Assembly (NCBI GenBank): GCA_029990175.1
Contig: JARKIP010000021.1
Location: 19,969,501 to 20,033,500 of the forward strand
Direction of reading: 5' to 3'
DNA length: 64,000 nt
Source of the DNA: Petunia secreta
Lineage: Eukaryota > Streptophyta > Magnoliopsida > Solanales > Solanaceae
Part shown: one piece after another, positions 30,769 to 41,889 of the stretch
Numbering within the stretch: the first letter of the stretch is position 1
Layout of the letters: every line of letters begins with the position of its first letter
The notes under the pieces: generated by a model
What the model saw: the letters and a program-made list of their open reading frames with translations, nothing else
The model's database searches: none
Told to the model about the DNA's origin: nothing
Position numbers and translations under genes: made by a program

Positions 30769-33700
30769 TGTTGAACCCCAAAAAAAATTAACCCCGAAAG
30801 GCTAAATTTCGGAATATCGACAGGATGGGCTAACTCTTTTGGAGCTTTTGGAGTCGCCACCCAATTTAAGGAAAAACAGGGAACCAGATAAACAAATGCG
30901 TGCAAAACTCCGTTTTTATAAAAAAGACGGTCTTTCGTTCAGAGATTCTAAAGATAAGAGGTTTTGCTAATTTCGAAAGAAGGTTTTTAAGGCACTTTCG
31001 AAATTCCGTTAAAAAACGGTTAATCCGACAGGTTTCCAAAATATTTGCAAGTGCTATTCATGCGCTTTTTCTAAAAATAATTAATTGAACTATTAATTAA
31101 TTCAACTAATTAAATTTAGTAAGTTTTCAAAGATTTTATAATTTTATTTAACTTTAATTATTTTCAAAATAAAATAAATAAATAACTAAATAAAGCGCAT
31201 TTTCTTTTGAAAATGAACGATTTGATCGTCCTAATTTCTTTGCCAACTCGCATGTGACAGCGCATAAACGACACTTACTCAATTTCAACCTTAAAACTCA
31301 AGTTTCTCACCATAAGATGGAACTTCAGGTTTCAAGTCGCTTTTTGCAAAGTTGTTTCGGGACATTTAGAAGTTATTTAAAACTTCTTTATAAATTTTGA
31401 CTTTTTAAAAGAAACTACTTCGTATCAATAAGATAGAAGTCTTTTCTTACAGTCACTTATTAATCGTGGTTTTGAAAATTTACGAAATTTTGCACGCATT
31501 TGCTTAGATGGCCTGATTTGCAACAAATTAAATAACGGCTCAAAATAAAGGAAAATGAACATAAAAGTAAATCAAATAACTCAAACAAATTATATACATA
31601 TATATATTAGTAAAATGTTTCTACAAGGTTTACATAAATATTCTAAAGGAAAAAAGAAGGATAAGAGTTAAAAGATAGAACCCGAGAGCAGCTAAAAGCT
31701 GAAGACATGTGCAGAAAAGCGGGCTGGATGACCAATTTTCTAATCCTATCCCAACGAACAAAGTCTGAACTTGAACCAAATAGAGGTTGATGCAAAACGG
31801 GCTTGACATTGGGCCTATCAAAGTAAGTCTCAAACGAGACTCAGCTCGCAATGGAGCCATACAAAACAGAGAAAAGGAAATGGATTAGGAGTAATCCGTA
31901 TTAAATTAAATAAATGTAACAAACTAATTGAGTAAAGTACTGCAAAACTGACAGCACAAGATACTTAATCTAAAAGGCAACTTATACTGCTTATTCAAGA
32001 CCAACATAATGAGTATCCCTTGTAATTAAAAATTTCCACATGAGACAAATTCAAGCCAAACATTCTGCTAGCATATAGCTTTACAAGTTACCACTAAAAC
32101 AAGGTTCCTAAAACATCGAGGCACCACAATCATCAAGTAAGCGCTCATAACACATTAGTTAACATGTAGCAGCCATATGCTGCTCCAAAATAGGATTTAA
32201 GAACCTGATGAATTAATAAAAGAACTTTAAAAATTTGAAACATGATCTTCACTTAAATAACTTTAAAAATTGAAACTCCCTAAGTAAGAATCAACTACCT
32301 TCCTCTTTTAAAAGGAAACTGAAGCAACTTAACACTAAAACATGATTTCATGCAATAACTTACTCAACATGAACTCTTTACCGTACACAGAGAGGGAACA
32401 ATGTCAAAGGACAAGTTACTATGAAATTAGCACCTAGCGATAAACTCCATTCACTAGCAAACTTCTCACACATCCTCCAAGAACTATCAGCGCCATTCTC
32501 ACACTCACAGATTCTCAACACTACTCCAGGACTGACCCAGAAACAAGAAAGAACCTCTATTCATTGCTCAGCCACCCTCCGATTCCTTTTGAACACCCTG
32601 CACCCTCTATACTACTTGCATCGCTTCACACCCTACTCCCTAATCTCACCCACAAACACCTGACAACATCTGAGCAAACAGGAAACCCCAGGCACATACA
32701 CACAGCCTCATCACTCTCTCACCAACACACCTGCTTGCATACACTAGCTAAACTGCATACTTAACACAACAACGGAAACCCATTATGCCTCTCCTGAAAC
32801 CCCTGCAATCTGCTGCCATCTTAATTCACTAGAAATCAGGCCCCTCAAACCTTTGCTAACAACACCAGAAATCAAATCCAGCTCCTATATCTAGCAGACC
32901 CTGCAACTAATAACCAAGCAGACCCCCTTAAGGCCTAAAGCTAACTACCTGCACCTGCAATGACCAGAAACAATTTAAGCAACCTGGACACATACCAAAC
33001 ATCACTGCTACAGAGAAAACAAACCTCCACACTACTTGCAGGTCTTTGGAAATAACCTGGACAAAGCCCTAACAGCCTCTGCTTCTTTCCCTGAACCCAC
33101 AGCACTCCTGCACAGCACACAAACAACTGCACACATCATCCATACTCCCAGACCCCTGAAATCTTCTTGAAACAACCAGACTATCCTACACTTAACAATC
33201 ATCAGATCAGCCTCTCTACAAGCAAAACAGACCTCCTGCTACCTTCTCCAAAGATACAACCTACACTGCAACACAACCAGACCACTTACACCTTCAAGAC
33301 CTGCTATAAACCACCTCCTGAATCACTACTCCCTCACTGACTTTAACAGAACACCGGAGCTCCCTCGAACCCCTGAAACAACTCCCAAACTCCATCAATC
33401 TAATCTCACAACTATTCATGCAAAACACTAAAGGCATTTAAGAAGTAAAACTGAAAACTTGAGCCAAGACATTTCATTTAAGGTTTCAACAGAAACAGAG
33501 ACCACTTCCTAGGATTTTCCTCTGGTTTTAACCAACAGTTATTTTTAAAGAAACAAAAACTTTAAACAAATGAGTTGCGAAATAGGCAGAGATCATTTAA
33601 TTCACATATCATGCTCTAAAATAAGTCATTTACTTAGTTACAATTCTTAAAATAGTGCCAAGACACCAGATTTGTCATGTTTAATCAGAGAAACAGGGAA

Positions 33701-34669
33701 CAAGCTACTGACAACATAATCCAGGATACTCCATTTTTCTTTGACTTGTTTTTATATATACAAGTGCATCTTCCATTTCTTGACAGAGTGCCAGGGAAAT
33801 ACAACAAGAAATTCACAGAAATAATGAACACTCTTTACACTTAATAAAGAAAACAATGAAAAAAAAACTGAAAACGGTAACAAGGGTAGGTTTATTACCT
33901 TTTGCGGTGCAGCGATCCAGGGCGCGGATTCGAAGAATACGACTCGACTAAGAGACTCGAACGAGGTCGTCGACTCGAGCGAGGTCGACGACTCGACTTA
34001 CGAAGAAGCGATAAACAAAAACCAAGGAGAACAGTAACAGCTACACTATATTTTCTTGGAATCCCAGACTAAAAACCAACCTTCTATGTACAAATTTTGA
34101 GTTTGTTCTGCTGTTTTTCTGAATTTTCTCATCTCTCTCCACGGCTGCCACTCCTTCAATAATGAGATTCCCAGCTCTTTTATATCTCTAAAATTTAGGG
34201 TTCTTGATTGTGAAAAATACCCAAACGACCCCCTCCAACGGCTCTAATTGGATATGGGTTTGTACGATTGAGGATGAGCTGGAGGGGACCATTTTTGGAC
34301 TGATATGATTTCAAATTTCGTGTTTTTTGGGTTCTTGCGAAGGGGGATCGGGCTTAGCGGGTTTTGGGGTGAAGGGAGTTCTGTGGGTCAGGAAAAGGGT
34401 AAGGGAAAGGGAAAACTGATAAGCTTGTGTGTATTGTATAAGTGTTTTTGCGTGATTAGGCCAAATTTTAGGATTTAGAACGATTTTAGCCCCTTTCTTT
34501 TAGAATAAGTTAGGGAAATAGAGAGATTGCATGGGGTGGGTAGAATTAGGGCTGCATTGATTTTAGCCCTTTTTCCAAATTTCATTAATTCGCCTTAAAA
34601 TTTGAAATTGATTTTTATTTAAATAATTAGTATTATTTAAAATTTTCGGGACAAAATTGGGTGTCAACA
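30769..34669 (-). repeat. Ogre-2 3' LTR (3,901 bp)
   Basis: The left copy; its partner is 41890-45790 at a constant offset of 11,121 bp. By eye I found four base differences (offset positions near 31298, 31382, 31801 and 32392) and no length change. It contains the TATA box (34178-34184), telobox-like motif (34196-34203), donor-like site (33898/33899), a CpG-rich patch of gactcg and gtcgac words (33945-34000) and the primer-site-like core (30850-30861). No gene is supported. Confidence 0.93.
34178..34203 (-). promoter_or_regulatory. LTR promoter with telobox-like motif (Ogre-2 3' LTR)
   Basis: On the minus strand gaaccctaa stands just before gatataaaagagc. The active copy of the same pair is at about 45299-45324 in the 5' LTR. 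Confidence 0.55.
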
Positions 34670-34682
34670 GCTGCCCCTCTTT
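34670..34682 (-). other. Polypurine tract (Ogre-2)
   Basis: aaagaggggcagc on the minus strand, touching the LTR start tgttgacaccc. Confidence 0.85.
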
Positions 34683-34796
34683 ACCCAAAAAGGATGAAAG
34701 AGTTTTTAGGGTAAAGAAGTTGACATAAAGCCAATTTTGTCACGATAAAACCAAGGACTTCGATTCCAAGGACCAAAGTACGAGGCTTATGGACAT

Positions 34797-34866
34797 GGCC
34801 GAACTCCGGTTTTTTAGTTGCCTACATATCTCAGGCTTAAAGAGAATCAGGCCATATGTAGTTCGA
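34797..34866 (-). other. Hairpin motif E (Ogre-2)
   Basis: On the minus strand it starts cgaactacatatggcctgat and ends ggagttcggcc. CTACATAT pairs perfectly with ATATGTAG (8 bp), two pairs longer than in Ogre-1. Confidence 0.65.
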
Positions 34867-35394
34867 CGACACTTAGGCACAAAACTTCACACGATTGATA
34901 GAAAAAGACGCATGAATAGGAAATAATCCAAACTGGCCGTCCTAATCTGAAGACAAAAGATTAGGATAGAATTTGCTTGTTCGAGTGCGATTCTTCAGAT
35001 CTTCGTTGACGAGTCTAGCTCATATCAACGATTGCCCCAGTTCACTGCTAAGAAAGAGTTCCACGTTATGCTCCAAATGCTGTTGCGGTGCTGCTAATAT
35101 CCTGTAATAAACTCGACAAACGGCAAGCGTGTAACTGCAAATAAGACTTAATAAATGGAGTAAGAAATAGATAATGAATGAAATTTGTAGATGCTGGTTT
35201 CAATGTCAATGACAAGCTCGTCTCCAATCAACTAGAAGAAATCCGGCTTTGTGAGGCAAGATGACTTCAGGGCCATTGGTAGACTGAAGATAAAACAATA
35301 AAGGACTTCAATCCATAGAAACATAAAGTAGACTTAAATAAAATATATGGATAGAAATGCCGCCTTTCGGCAATGACTCATGATCGAGTCTCCA

Positions 35395-36915
35395 GTTGTC
35401 TATGGTAGAATTCATAACAATAGCGCCTTCGATTGTCTACGATAGGCTTTATATAAAGGCCTCCAATTTTTTATGGTAGGCTTCAAATGATGGTGACATC
35501 TTCGATTGTTTTCGATAGACTTCATAATGAGGCCCCCGATTGTTTACGGTAGGCTCCATAACAATAGCGCCTTCGATTGTCTACGATAGGCTTCATAAAA
35601 AGGCTTCCAATTGTTTATGGAAGGCTTTAAATGATAATGACGTCTTCGACTGTTTACGATAGACTTCATAATTAGGCCCCCTGATTGTTTACGGTAGGCT
35701 CCATAACAATAGCGCCTTCGATTGTCTACGATAGGCTTCATAAAAGGCCTCCAATTGTTTATGGAAGGCTTTAAATGATAATGACGTCTTCGATTGTTTA
35801 CGATAGACTTCATAATGAGGCCCCCGATTGTTTACGATAGGCTTCGTTGACAGTAGCGCCTTCGATTGTCTACGATAGGCTTCATAAAAGACCTCCAATT
35901 GTTTATGGTAGGCTTCAATGATAATGTCTTCGATTGTATATGATAGACTTGATAAAGAACCACGCCTCCGATTGTCCACGGTAGACTTGGTAAATGTGAT
36001 GTCTCCGATTGTTTACGGTAGACTTCATAATAGGGCCTCCGATTGTCTATGGTAGGCTTCAAATGACAAGGCCTTCGAATGTCTACGATAGGCTGCAATA
36101 ATAATGTCTTCGATTGTATGCGATAGACTGGATAATAAAACTATCATAATAAACCCGTTGAGATAATAAAACCGATTGTATACGATAAATCCGATATATA
36201 AAAAAAAAGTCGTTGGAATAAAATCACCAATTGTATATGATTGACCCAATATAAGAATGTTATTGGAATAATTCTACCGATTGTATACGATAGACCCAAA
36301 GTAGAAAACCCTTGACAGAATACCATCGGTTGGGGACGATGAATCCGATATAAAAGCCTTTGGAATAAAATCATCGATTGTGTACGATGGATCCGCAAAG
36401 CCATTGGAATAATATTGTCGATTGTGTACGATTGATCCAATATAAGAGGGCCATTGGAACAATATTACTGATTGTGTACGACAATTCCAAGAAACTGAAG
36501 CCATTTGAATAATACCATCGATTTGTGTACGTTAGATCTAATATAAGAAGCTGCTGGAGAAATACCACTGATTGTGTGCGATGATCCCAATTCATAAAGC
36601 CATTGGAATAATATCACCGATGTATACGATGATTCACATATAGTAAGCCATCAGAATACTACTACCGATTGTGTACGATAGATCAAAAGTAGAAAATCCC
36701 TTAAAATAATACCATCGATTGTGTATGATGGATCCGATATAAAGACTATTTTCTTCAATAATAACATCCTTGATGGTCCGCGGTACCAATGATACCTCAA
36801 TCAAGTGTCTATGACAAGTTTTGGTAACAATTTTGTCAAAATAATATCACGGGTTGTCTGCGGTAAATAATGACAATAAAGTAATGTCTTCGGTTGTCAC
36901 CAATAGACTTGACGT
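35395..36915 (-). repeat. Satellite array with higher-order repeats (Ogre-2)
   Basis: The core on the + strand is cgattgtctacgataggctt with variants. From 35400 to about 35990 four ~36-bp variants form a higher-order unit: the word acaatagcgc (or acagtagcgc) recurs at 35417, 35561, 35706 and 35850, giving periods of 144, 145 and 144 bp. From about 36000 to 36770 related units become longer and add ccattggaataatat and gatccaatata. This array is unrelated to those of Ogre-1 and Ogre-3. Confidence 0.9.
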
Positions 36916-37314
36916 TGACACTTGTAAAATAAATGGCCTGCAAAATAAAGTTTTCATTAAATTCATATAGACAGGAAAATGTCAAAGATAAAGGAGATGT
37001 AAAGCAAGAGTTTAAGCCGTCCGGCTTATATTTGGTGACGCCATAAAGGGTTGAGTGTTGTTCTTGAGTAAAACTGAAGTTAATGCTTAAATCCTGCAAA
37101 GAGTAAAGCAAAATTGTTAATAAAGCAATAAGGTTTTGATTAAGCAAGGGCGAAATAGAGGGAAAAATAAAATCATTTCGCGTATGCGATGAATCAAATA
37201 ACGCTTCTAATCTCGGTTGATTATCTTGGCAACATTGTCCAATGTGTATGACAAATAATCTCCGAGTAATTGATGGTTGCTAGTTTTCCTCATTTTGCTG
37301 CTTTTTGAGAATCC

Positions 37315-37338
37315 CTGCACTCAAAGAAAAATTGTTAG
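37315..37338 (-). promoter_or_regulatory. Splice-acceptor-like site in the 3' region (Ogre-2)
   Basis: On the minus strand ctaacaatttttctttga is followed by gtgcag and gga. It is homologous to 5876-5899 of Ogre-1. Confidence 0.35.
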
Positions 37339-37584
37339 TTTTGGGAGGGAGGGGGAGCGTTTGATTCATGCTGACTCGAGCCTTCATCCTTCAACTGCTT
37401 CCTTTTCTCACTCTGCCTAGATTTGTGATCCGTCTTTTGAGACTTGGCTAATGAATTCTGTCGTATTTCAGATGGTGACATATATTGAACATATTGAACG
37501 TCCTTTATCTTTGCAATTCTGCATTATCCCTCAAAATAACTCTCGAAACTTCGCCAATTTATCTTTGTCAAGCAATACGGCTTT

Positions 37585-37795
37585 TGCAAAATCTGCCCCA
37601 GTTATGATCTTTACGCCTTCAACTCGCTTTGCAAAATCCGCCCCAGTTGCTATCTTTCAAATTTTTCAACTTATTTTGCAAAATTTGCCCCCGTTTCTAT
37701 CTTCCATATCTTCGAATTATTTTTGCAAAATTGCCCCAGTTGCTATCTTTCAAACTTTCAAAATATCTTGCAAAATTGCCCCAGTTGCTTGCCTT
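37585..37795 (-). repeat. Short repeats with actggggca (Ogre-2)
   Basis: About five degenerate units of 40-60 bp. On the + strand each has gcaaaattgccccagttgct or a close variant followed by atctttcaa. They are related to 5385-5510 of Ogre-1. Confidence 0.75.
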
Positions 37796-37826
37796 AGGGG
37801 AGACTGAAAATTTTAATATTATAGAG

Positions 37827-38195
37827 TCGAGCCCGTTGAGAGCGCCTACGTATCCCTCCTTGGGAATCAGACCGTGCGTAGTTCTGCTTACATAAAGATT
37901 TGGGGAATATGGCAATCTAAGTGCGAAGCCGAATCCGAATAGGAGTGCCTACACATCTGCCCAGATGCATAGTTCGAAATTACACCATCAAAGATAAACA
38001 AGCCCTAAAGCATTACAAAATCTGATCGAATCCGATGTGGATTGCTTACTTATCCCGTTGCCATTCCAGGAATCAGACCAAAAGTAGTTCAGAATTACAT
38101 AAAAGAGGAAATAGGGGAATCCTACACTAGTGTAACCGAGCTCTATGTGAGTTGCTTACGTATCCCGCCTTGGGAATCAGGTTATGCGTAGTTCG
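37827..38195 (-). other. Hairpin motifs D, C, B and A (Ogre-2)
   Basis: Four copies on the minus strand: A 38137-38195, B about 38022-38091, C 37923-37977 and D 37827-37884. They match Ogre-1 copies A-D one to one and in order. Copy C again has agatgtgtagg after a gggc loop. Copies A and D carry gatacgtagg or gatacgtaag. Confidence 0.6.
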
Positions 38196-38324
38196 CATTA
38201 CATAGAAAATTACATTGAAATGAAAAGACTGATTTTGCCGCTTGTCAAATGTAGTATCTCTTGATTGTTCTTGATTTGATATTGGCTAGGGATTTACTTT
38301 ACCTTCTTTGGCAACAAAACTTCT

Positions 38325-40166
38325 TCAATAAAATCTGCCCCAGTTTGGGTTTGTCTTGATTTGTCCTCTGCGTTGAAAGCTTTTGGTCCTCCCGACTTTA
38401 TAAGTTCGAGAGCTCTTCTTTGTTGTTTGGCTCTTTGGGATCCCAATGGTACCTTTTTCAGCCTCATCAATTGATATCAAGTGTATGCCATACTCATCAT
38501 CTACCAAAGGGTTATTATCAGCAGGTGTATTCCCAATGAGTTGAATCGAACCTTCTTGGATTAGAGTTTCAACTGCATTTTTTAGACTGTGGCAATTTTC
38601 AGTGTCATGTCCTGGAGCCCCTGAATGATAGGCACAATGTTTGGTTCCATCGAACCATTTCGGAAGAGGATTAGGGGTTGCATCAGCAATAGGGTGAATC
38701 ACTCCAGCTGCCCTTAGCCTTTCATAAAGCTGACTGTAAGGTTCCGCTAAAGGCGTGTAGGTTTTATATGTCTTCTTGATAGGATTAGTGCGTGGCTTTG
38801 GTACGGCTAGGCGATTTTGAAAAGTGCGGACTTGGGGATTGTTAATTTCTGATTGGCGGCCAAATGATTGCTGGTAGTAAACGGGTTGAGCATTGTAGCC
38901 TGGATGTGGATTGCTTTGGTGAGTAGGCTGGGATAATGAGTTCTTGGTAGTAATAATGCCAACTTCTTTCTCTTTTTCCTCTAAATTTCCCAAACCAGTC
39001 TGGATGGCTTGCGCAGTTGCTTTCACTGTAGCAAAACTTACAATTCTCCCCGTCTTAATCCCTTCTTCAACCATTTCTCCCATCATAAGAAGTTCAGAAT
39101 AGGGTTTACCCATCATAGGGAGCAAGTGCATGTAATAAGAATCATTTTGAGCTCGGATGAAGTACTTCACCATGTCTTTCTCAGTCATTGGTGGTTGCAC
39201 CCTTCCAGCCTGTTCTCGCCATCTCAGTGCATATTCCCTAAAGGTTTCTGTTGGTTTCTTCTTCATATTGGACAAGGTTATAAGGTCAGGAGCCACCTCG
39301 ACATTGTACTCAAACTGCTTTGTAAAATCATTGGCTATGTCATCAAACTCACTCCACTTGCTTACATCCTGTCTTGAAAACCATTCAGCAGCAATACCTT
39401 CCAGACTATGACTGAAGAAGACCATCAGAAGTTCCTCTTTACCTCCCGCAACCCTCATTCGGTTGATATATTTGGTCAAATGAACAAATGGGTCACTATG
39501 ACCATCATACATATCAAATTTTGGCACTTTAAACCCGGGAGGAAGAGTAACGTCAGGGTATAGATAAAGATTGCGGTAGGAGATGCTTTGACGTCCTCTA
39601 GACACTTGCAAATCCTTAATGGATTGCTGCATGATTTTCATCGTTTGGATTATCTCCCCTTGCTCGACTGTCCTTCCCCGCTTTTCCACGGTTACAGGCA
39701 CTTCACTTTGTGGCACATAGTTAGTGAAATCCACGTTCTTACCATTGGGGTCATGCTCATAGTATTGGGCTTGGGGATATCCTTGTCTTGGGTCATTGGC
39801 ATTTTGAGGAGCAACAGCCACAGAAATGGGTGCTTTGGATTGTGGAGGACGATGAGTATCTTTGGCAGGTAAATATTGATAGTGAGGCAAGTTGTTCTGG
39901 TTAATGAATGCATTTGGGATGTCGTTAACTGGTGCAAGCATATGAATGACACTGGAATTTAAAGGCATGCTTGGATTAGCAGTTTCAAAATTGGGATTCA
40001 GAATTGATAGCATGGTTGGCACGTTTTCGTGGCTCGACCCTTTAATTCTGTCTAGTTCAGCTTGCATACACTCAATCTGCTTAGCCATTCTAGCAATTTG
40101 TTCATCAGGAACAACAACTGTTTGCTCATTAGAAGATGCAGGGATACCAGTCTGATTATCAGTCAT
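38325..40166 (-). CDS. Ogre-2 Gag, intact
   Basis: 613 codons without a stop. I start at the ATG at 40166; the frame extends only four codons upstream, to a GTG. A predicted coiled-coil (EQIARMAKQIECMQAELDRI) lies at about residues 20-45. A spacer rich in N, P and Q reaches about residue 190. The capsid-like core then runs from LYLYPDVTLPPGFKVPKFDM, where a target-like DPFVHLTKYINRM and EWFSRQDVSKWSEF fit the retrotransposon gag family, to about residue 400. A P/Q/Y-rich linker follows, then CAYHSGAPGHDTENC near residue 540, a CHHC variant of the zinc knuckle, and a basic tail. The protein should assemble particles and bind element RNA. It ends in a tryptophan codon context that is itself an actggggca word. 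No protease follows. An intact frame in a pol-less element suggests that Gag is under selection or simply young. Confidence 0.9.
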   Translation of the reverse strand: MTDNQTGIPASSNEQTVVVPDEQIARMAKQIECMQAELDRIKGSSHENVPTMLSILNPNFETANPSMPLNSSVIHMLAPVNDIPNAFINQNNLPHYQYLPAKDTHRPPQSKAPISVAVAPQNANDPRQGYPQAQYYEHDPNGKNVDFTNYVPQSEVPVTVEKRGRTVEQGEIIQTMKIMQQSIKDLQVSRGRQSISYRNLYLYPDVTLPPGFKVPKFDMYDGHSDPFVHLTKYINRMRVAGGKEELLMVFFSHSLEGIAAEWFSRQDVSKWSEFDDIANDFTKQFEYNVEVAPDLITLSNMKKKPTETFREYALRWREQAGRVQPPMTEKDMVKYFIRAQNDSYYMHLLPMMGKPYSELLMMGEMVEEGIKTGRIVSFATVKATAQAIQTGLGNLEEKEKEVGIITTKNSLSQPTHQSNPHPGYNAQPVYYQQSFGRQSEINNPQVRTFQNRLAVPKPRTNPIKKTYKTYTPLAEPYSQLYERLRAAGVIHPIADATPNPLPKWFDGTKHCAYHSGAPGHDTENCHSLKNAVETLIQEGSIQLIGNTPADNNPLVDDEYGIHLISIDEAEKGTIGIPKSQTTKKSSRTYKVGRTKSFQRRGQIKTNPNWGRFY

Positions 40167-40237
40167 TGCTCGCTTCACTTTAGGTTAGACACTTAACCAA
40201 CTCGGGAGTCAACACGAATCAAACTCTCTTTCTCTCT
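40167..40237 (-). other. Short leader exon before Ogre-2 gag (predicted)
   Basis: The 71 bp between the predicted splice acceptor and the gag ATG, with agagagagaaagagag at its start. Homologous to 2908-2932 of Ogre-1, which is shorter. Confidence 0.4.
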
Positions 40238-40275
40238 CTGGGGATAATCAAAACAAAAGGAAAAATCAAAAGGTA
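40238..40275 (-). promoter_or_regulatory. Predicted 3' splice site upstream of Ogre-2 gag
   Basis: On the minus strand a long T-rich stretch (ttttgttttgattatcccc) ends in ag at 40239-40238. Paired with the donor at 45019 it would remove about 4.8 kb. Confidence 0.5.
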
Positions 40276-41868
40276 ACTATGTTAGTTTCCAGATCATTGG
40301 CATAATTGCACACAATCACGTAGCGCGCGTCACGTAGCGCTTTGCATTTTAAACAAGTTTGACATGTGGCAATCACAATTAGTTGAGCGTAAATGAAAAT
40401 GCGAGCGCGTCCTACCCTGTAAGGTGCCTCTTTATGCTAGAGGTAAGCCTAATCGCGCAAACGAGTGGTAACGAAAAATAGTTCATGCCAGTTTTGAGCA
40501 ATTCAGATTTAGAGTAAGCAATAATAACAATAATTGATAACGATCATCTATCCGCCTTGACACTGCAATTTCATTATCCCAATTATCTTCCAAGGGTTGG
40601 CGTCAACTCAAAATTCTAACACAGCTCAAGCCCTCCACAACATCTGCACAGAATTCTTAAAAAATGTCTAACCTTAAACAACCCTCCATATCTTTTGCAA
40701 ACATCCTCGCTCCTCCAAGCACAACTCCCGCTTGTTTTATAATATCCAGGGGTGAGATTTCCAACTGCCTTCACAATGCCAGACTGCAAATCATAAAAGG
40801 TTCCAATTGACCTTTTACAAATAAAACCTCACTGGTCCTTGGCTTTGGTCAAGCCTCTCAGCTTCTTAGGTTTTGCAAGGCTCACAGACCTTGTTCATAG
40901 GGCTCCTCACCGGTCCTCGGCTTAAATCAAGCCTCTCAGTTTCCTAGGTAGCCAAGACCTCACTGGTCTTCAAGGAGGGACCCCATTGGTCGTTTATAGA
41001 CATAGGGGTTTCACTCTCCTAGTATGCGACAAGCATACTTCAATTATATACAGTTGCAGCTGGATAATCAACATAGGCCTGCACACACGCAAAGCTATTC
41101 AAGAGAGGGACCCCACTGATCCTTTTAAAGACGCCAGGGGCTTCGCCTCTTAGATCTCACCACACCAGACTATCTCCAAAATACGAACCAACCAAATCTG
41201 CCTAACTTTCCCCCGACTGCAATTCTGTCTATGATCTCAATTCTGGTAAATTCTTCCATTTTCTGACCTAAAAGGCAACACAAAAGACAAAATTCCAAAT
41301 CTGATTTTGCTCAAAACATGATTAGGACTGAGGATTCGTTATCACACAGCACATAATATGCATTGTCGTTGGGTTTCAAGAACCCGTTGACAAAAGGGCG
41401 GTTTCTTAATTCCTGGAAACGGTATCAAGTACCGGGTCCAAACTAGGGTGTATATGCATGCATGACCTAATATCCTTCTAAGAGTGGGCTAACGGTTGAG
41501 GCTGATTCAGACCTATGCGGGATAAACCTGGCCCCATAAACCAGTAAAACCGGCCATGACAAAACCAGGCAAACCATATCCCAACTAACTTTGGTGACAC
41601 GAAAGAAGTTTCAAAGAGTGAGGTAAGGGCAATGCCCTTCCTGCATAGCTACCCGTCAAGCGGGTACCCCGTGATGAAATCGAGGAGGTGAAAGAGAATT
41701 GACAGGCTCCATGAGGGAGGAAATATGAACGGAATGCGGACTATGCACAAATAAAGAAATGATTCATACAATCTAAGGCAAACCAAACAAACAGATATAA
41801 TAAAGCAAATAAATTAAGCATGCTAGTTGCAAATAATTGGAAACCTTTATGGTCAAAACCTTTATTGC
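40276..41868 (-). other. Ogre-2 leader (5' UTR)
   Basis: No gene is supported. It is related to the Ogre-1 leader along its length. It holds two hairpin repeats near 40820-40950 and, at 40317-40340, two direct copies of gcgctacgtg separated by acgc. The Ogre-1 counterpart at 2799-2822 is mutated. Confidence 0.7.
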
Positions 41869-41886
41869 TCCCCAGCGGAGTCGCCA
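41869..41886 (-). other. Primer binding site (Ogre-2, tRNA-Arg type)
   Basis: tggcgactccgctgggga on the minus strand, 3 nt from the LTR. Confidence 0.88.
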
Positions 41887-41889
41887 TGC

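Larger units (their letters stand above)
34683..38324 (-). other. Ogre-2 3' untranslated region
   Basis: No gene is supported. In the element's sense it holds hairpin motifs A-D (38195 down to 37827), actggggca repeats (37795-37585), a splice-acceptor-like site (37338-37315), a large satellite array (36915-35395) and motif E (34866-34797). The order equals that of Ogre-1. Confidence 0.75.

Noticed and set aside
32421..32764. Pro/Ser/His-rich frames as a small host gene
   Set aside because: They lie in the C/A-rich (antisense) side of the skewed LTR segment and carry no motif.
30900..33132. Short frames repeated exactly in both Ogre-2 LTRs (also 42021-44253)
   Set aside because: Identical because the LTRs are nearly identical; no motif, and they lie on both strands of non-coding LTR sequence.
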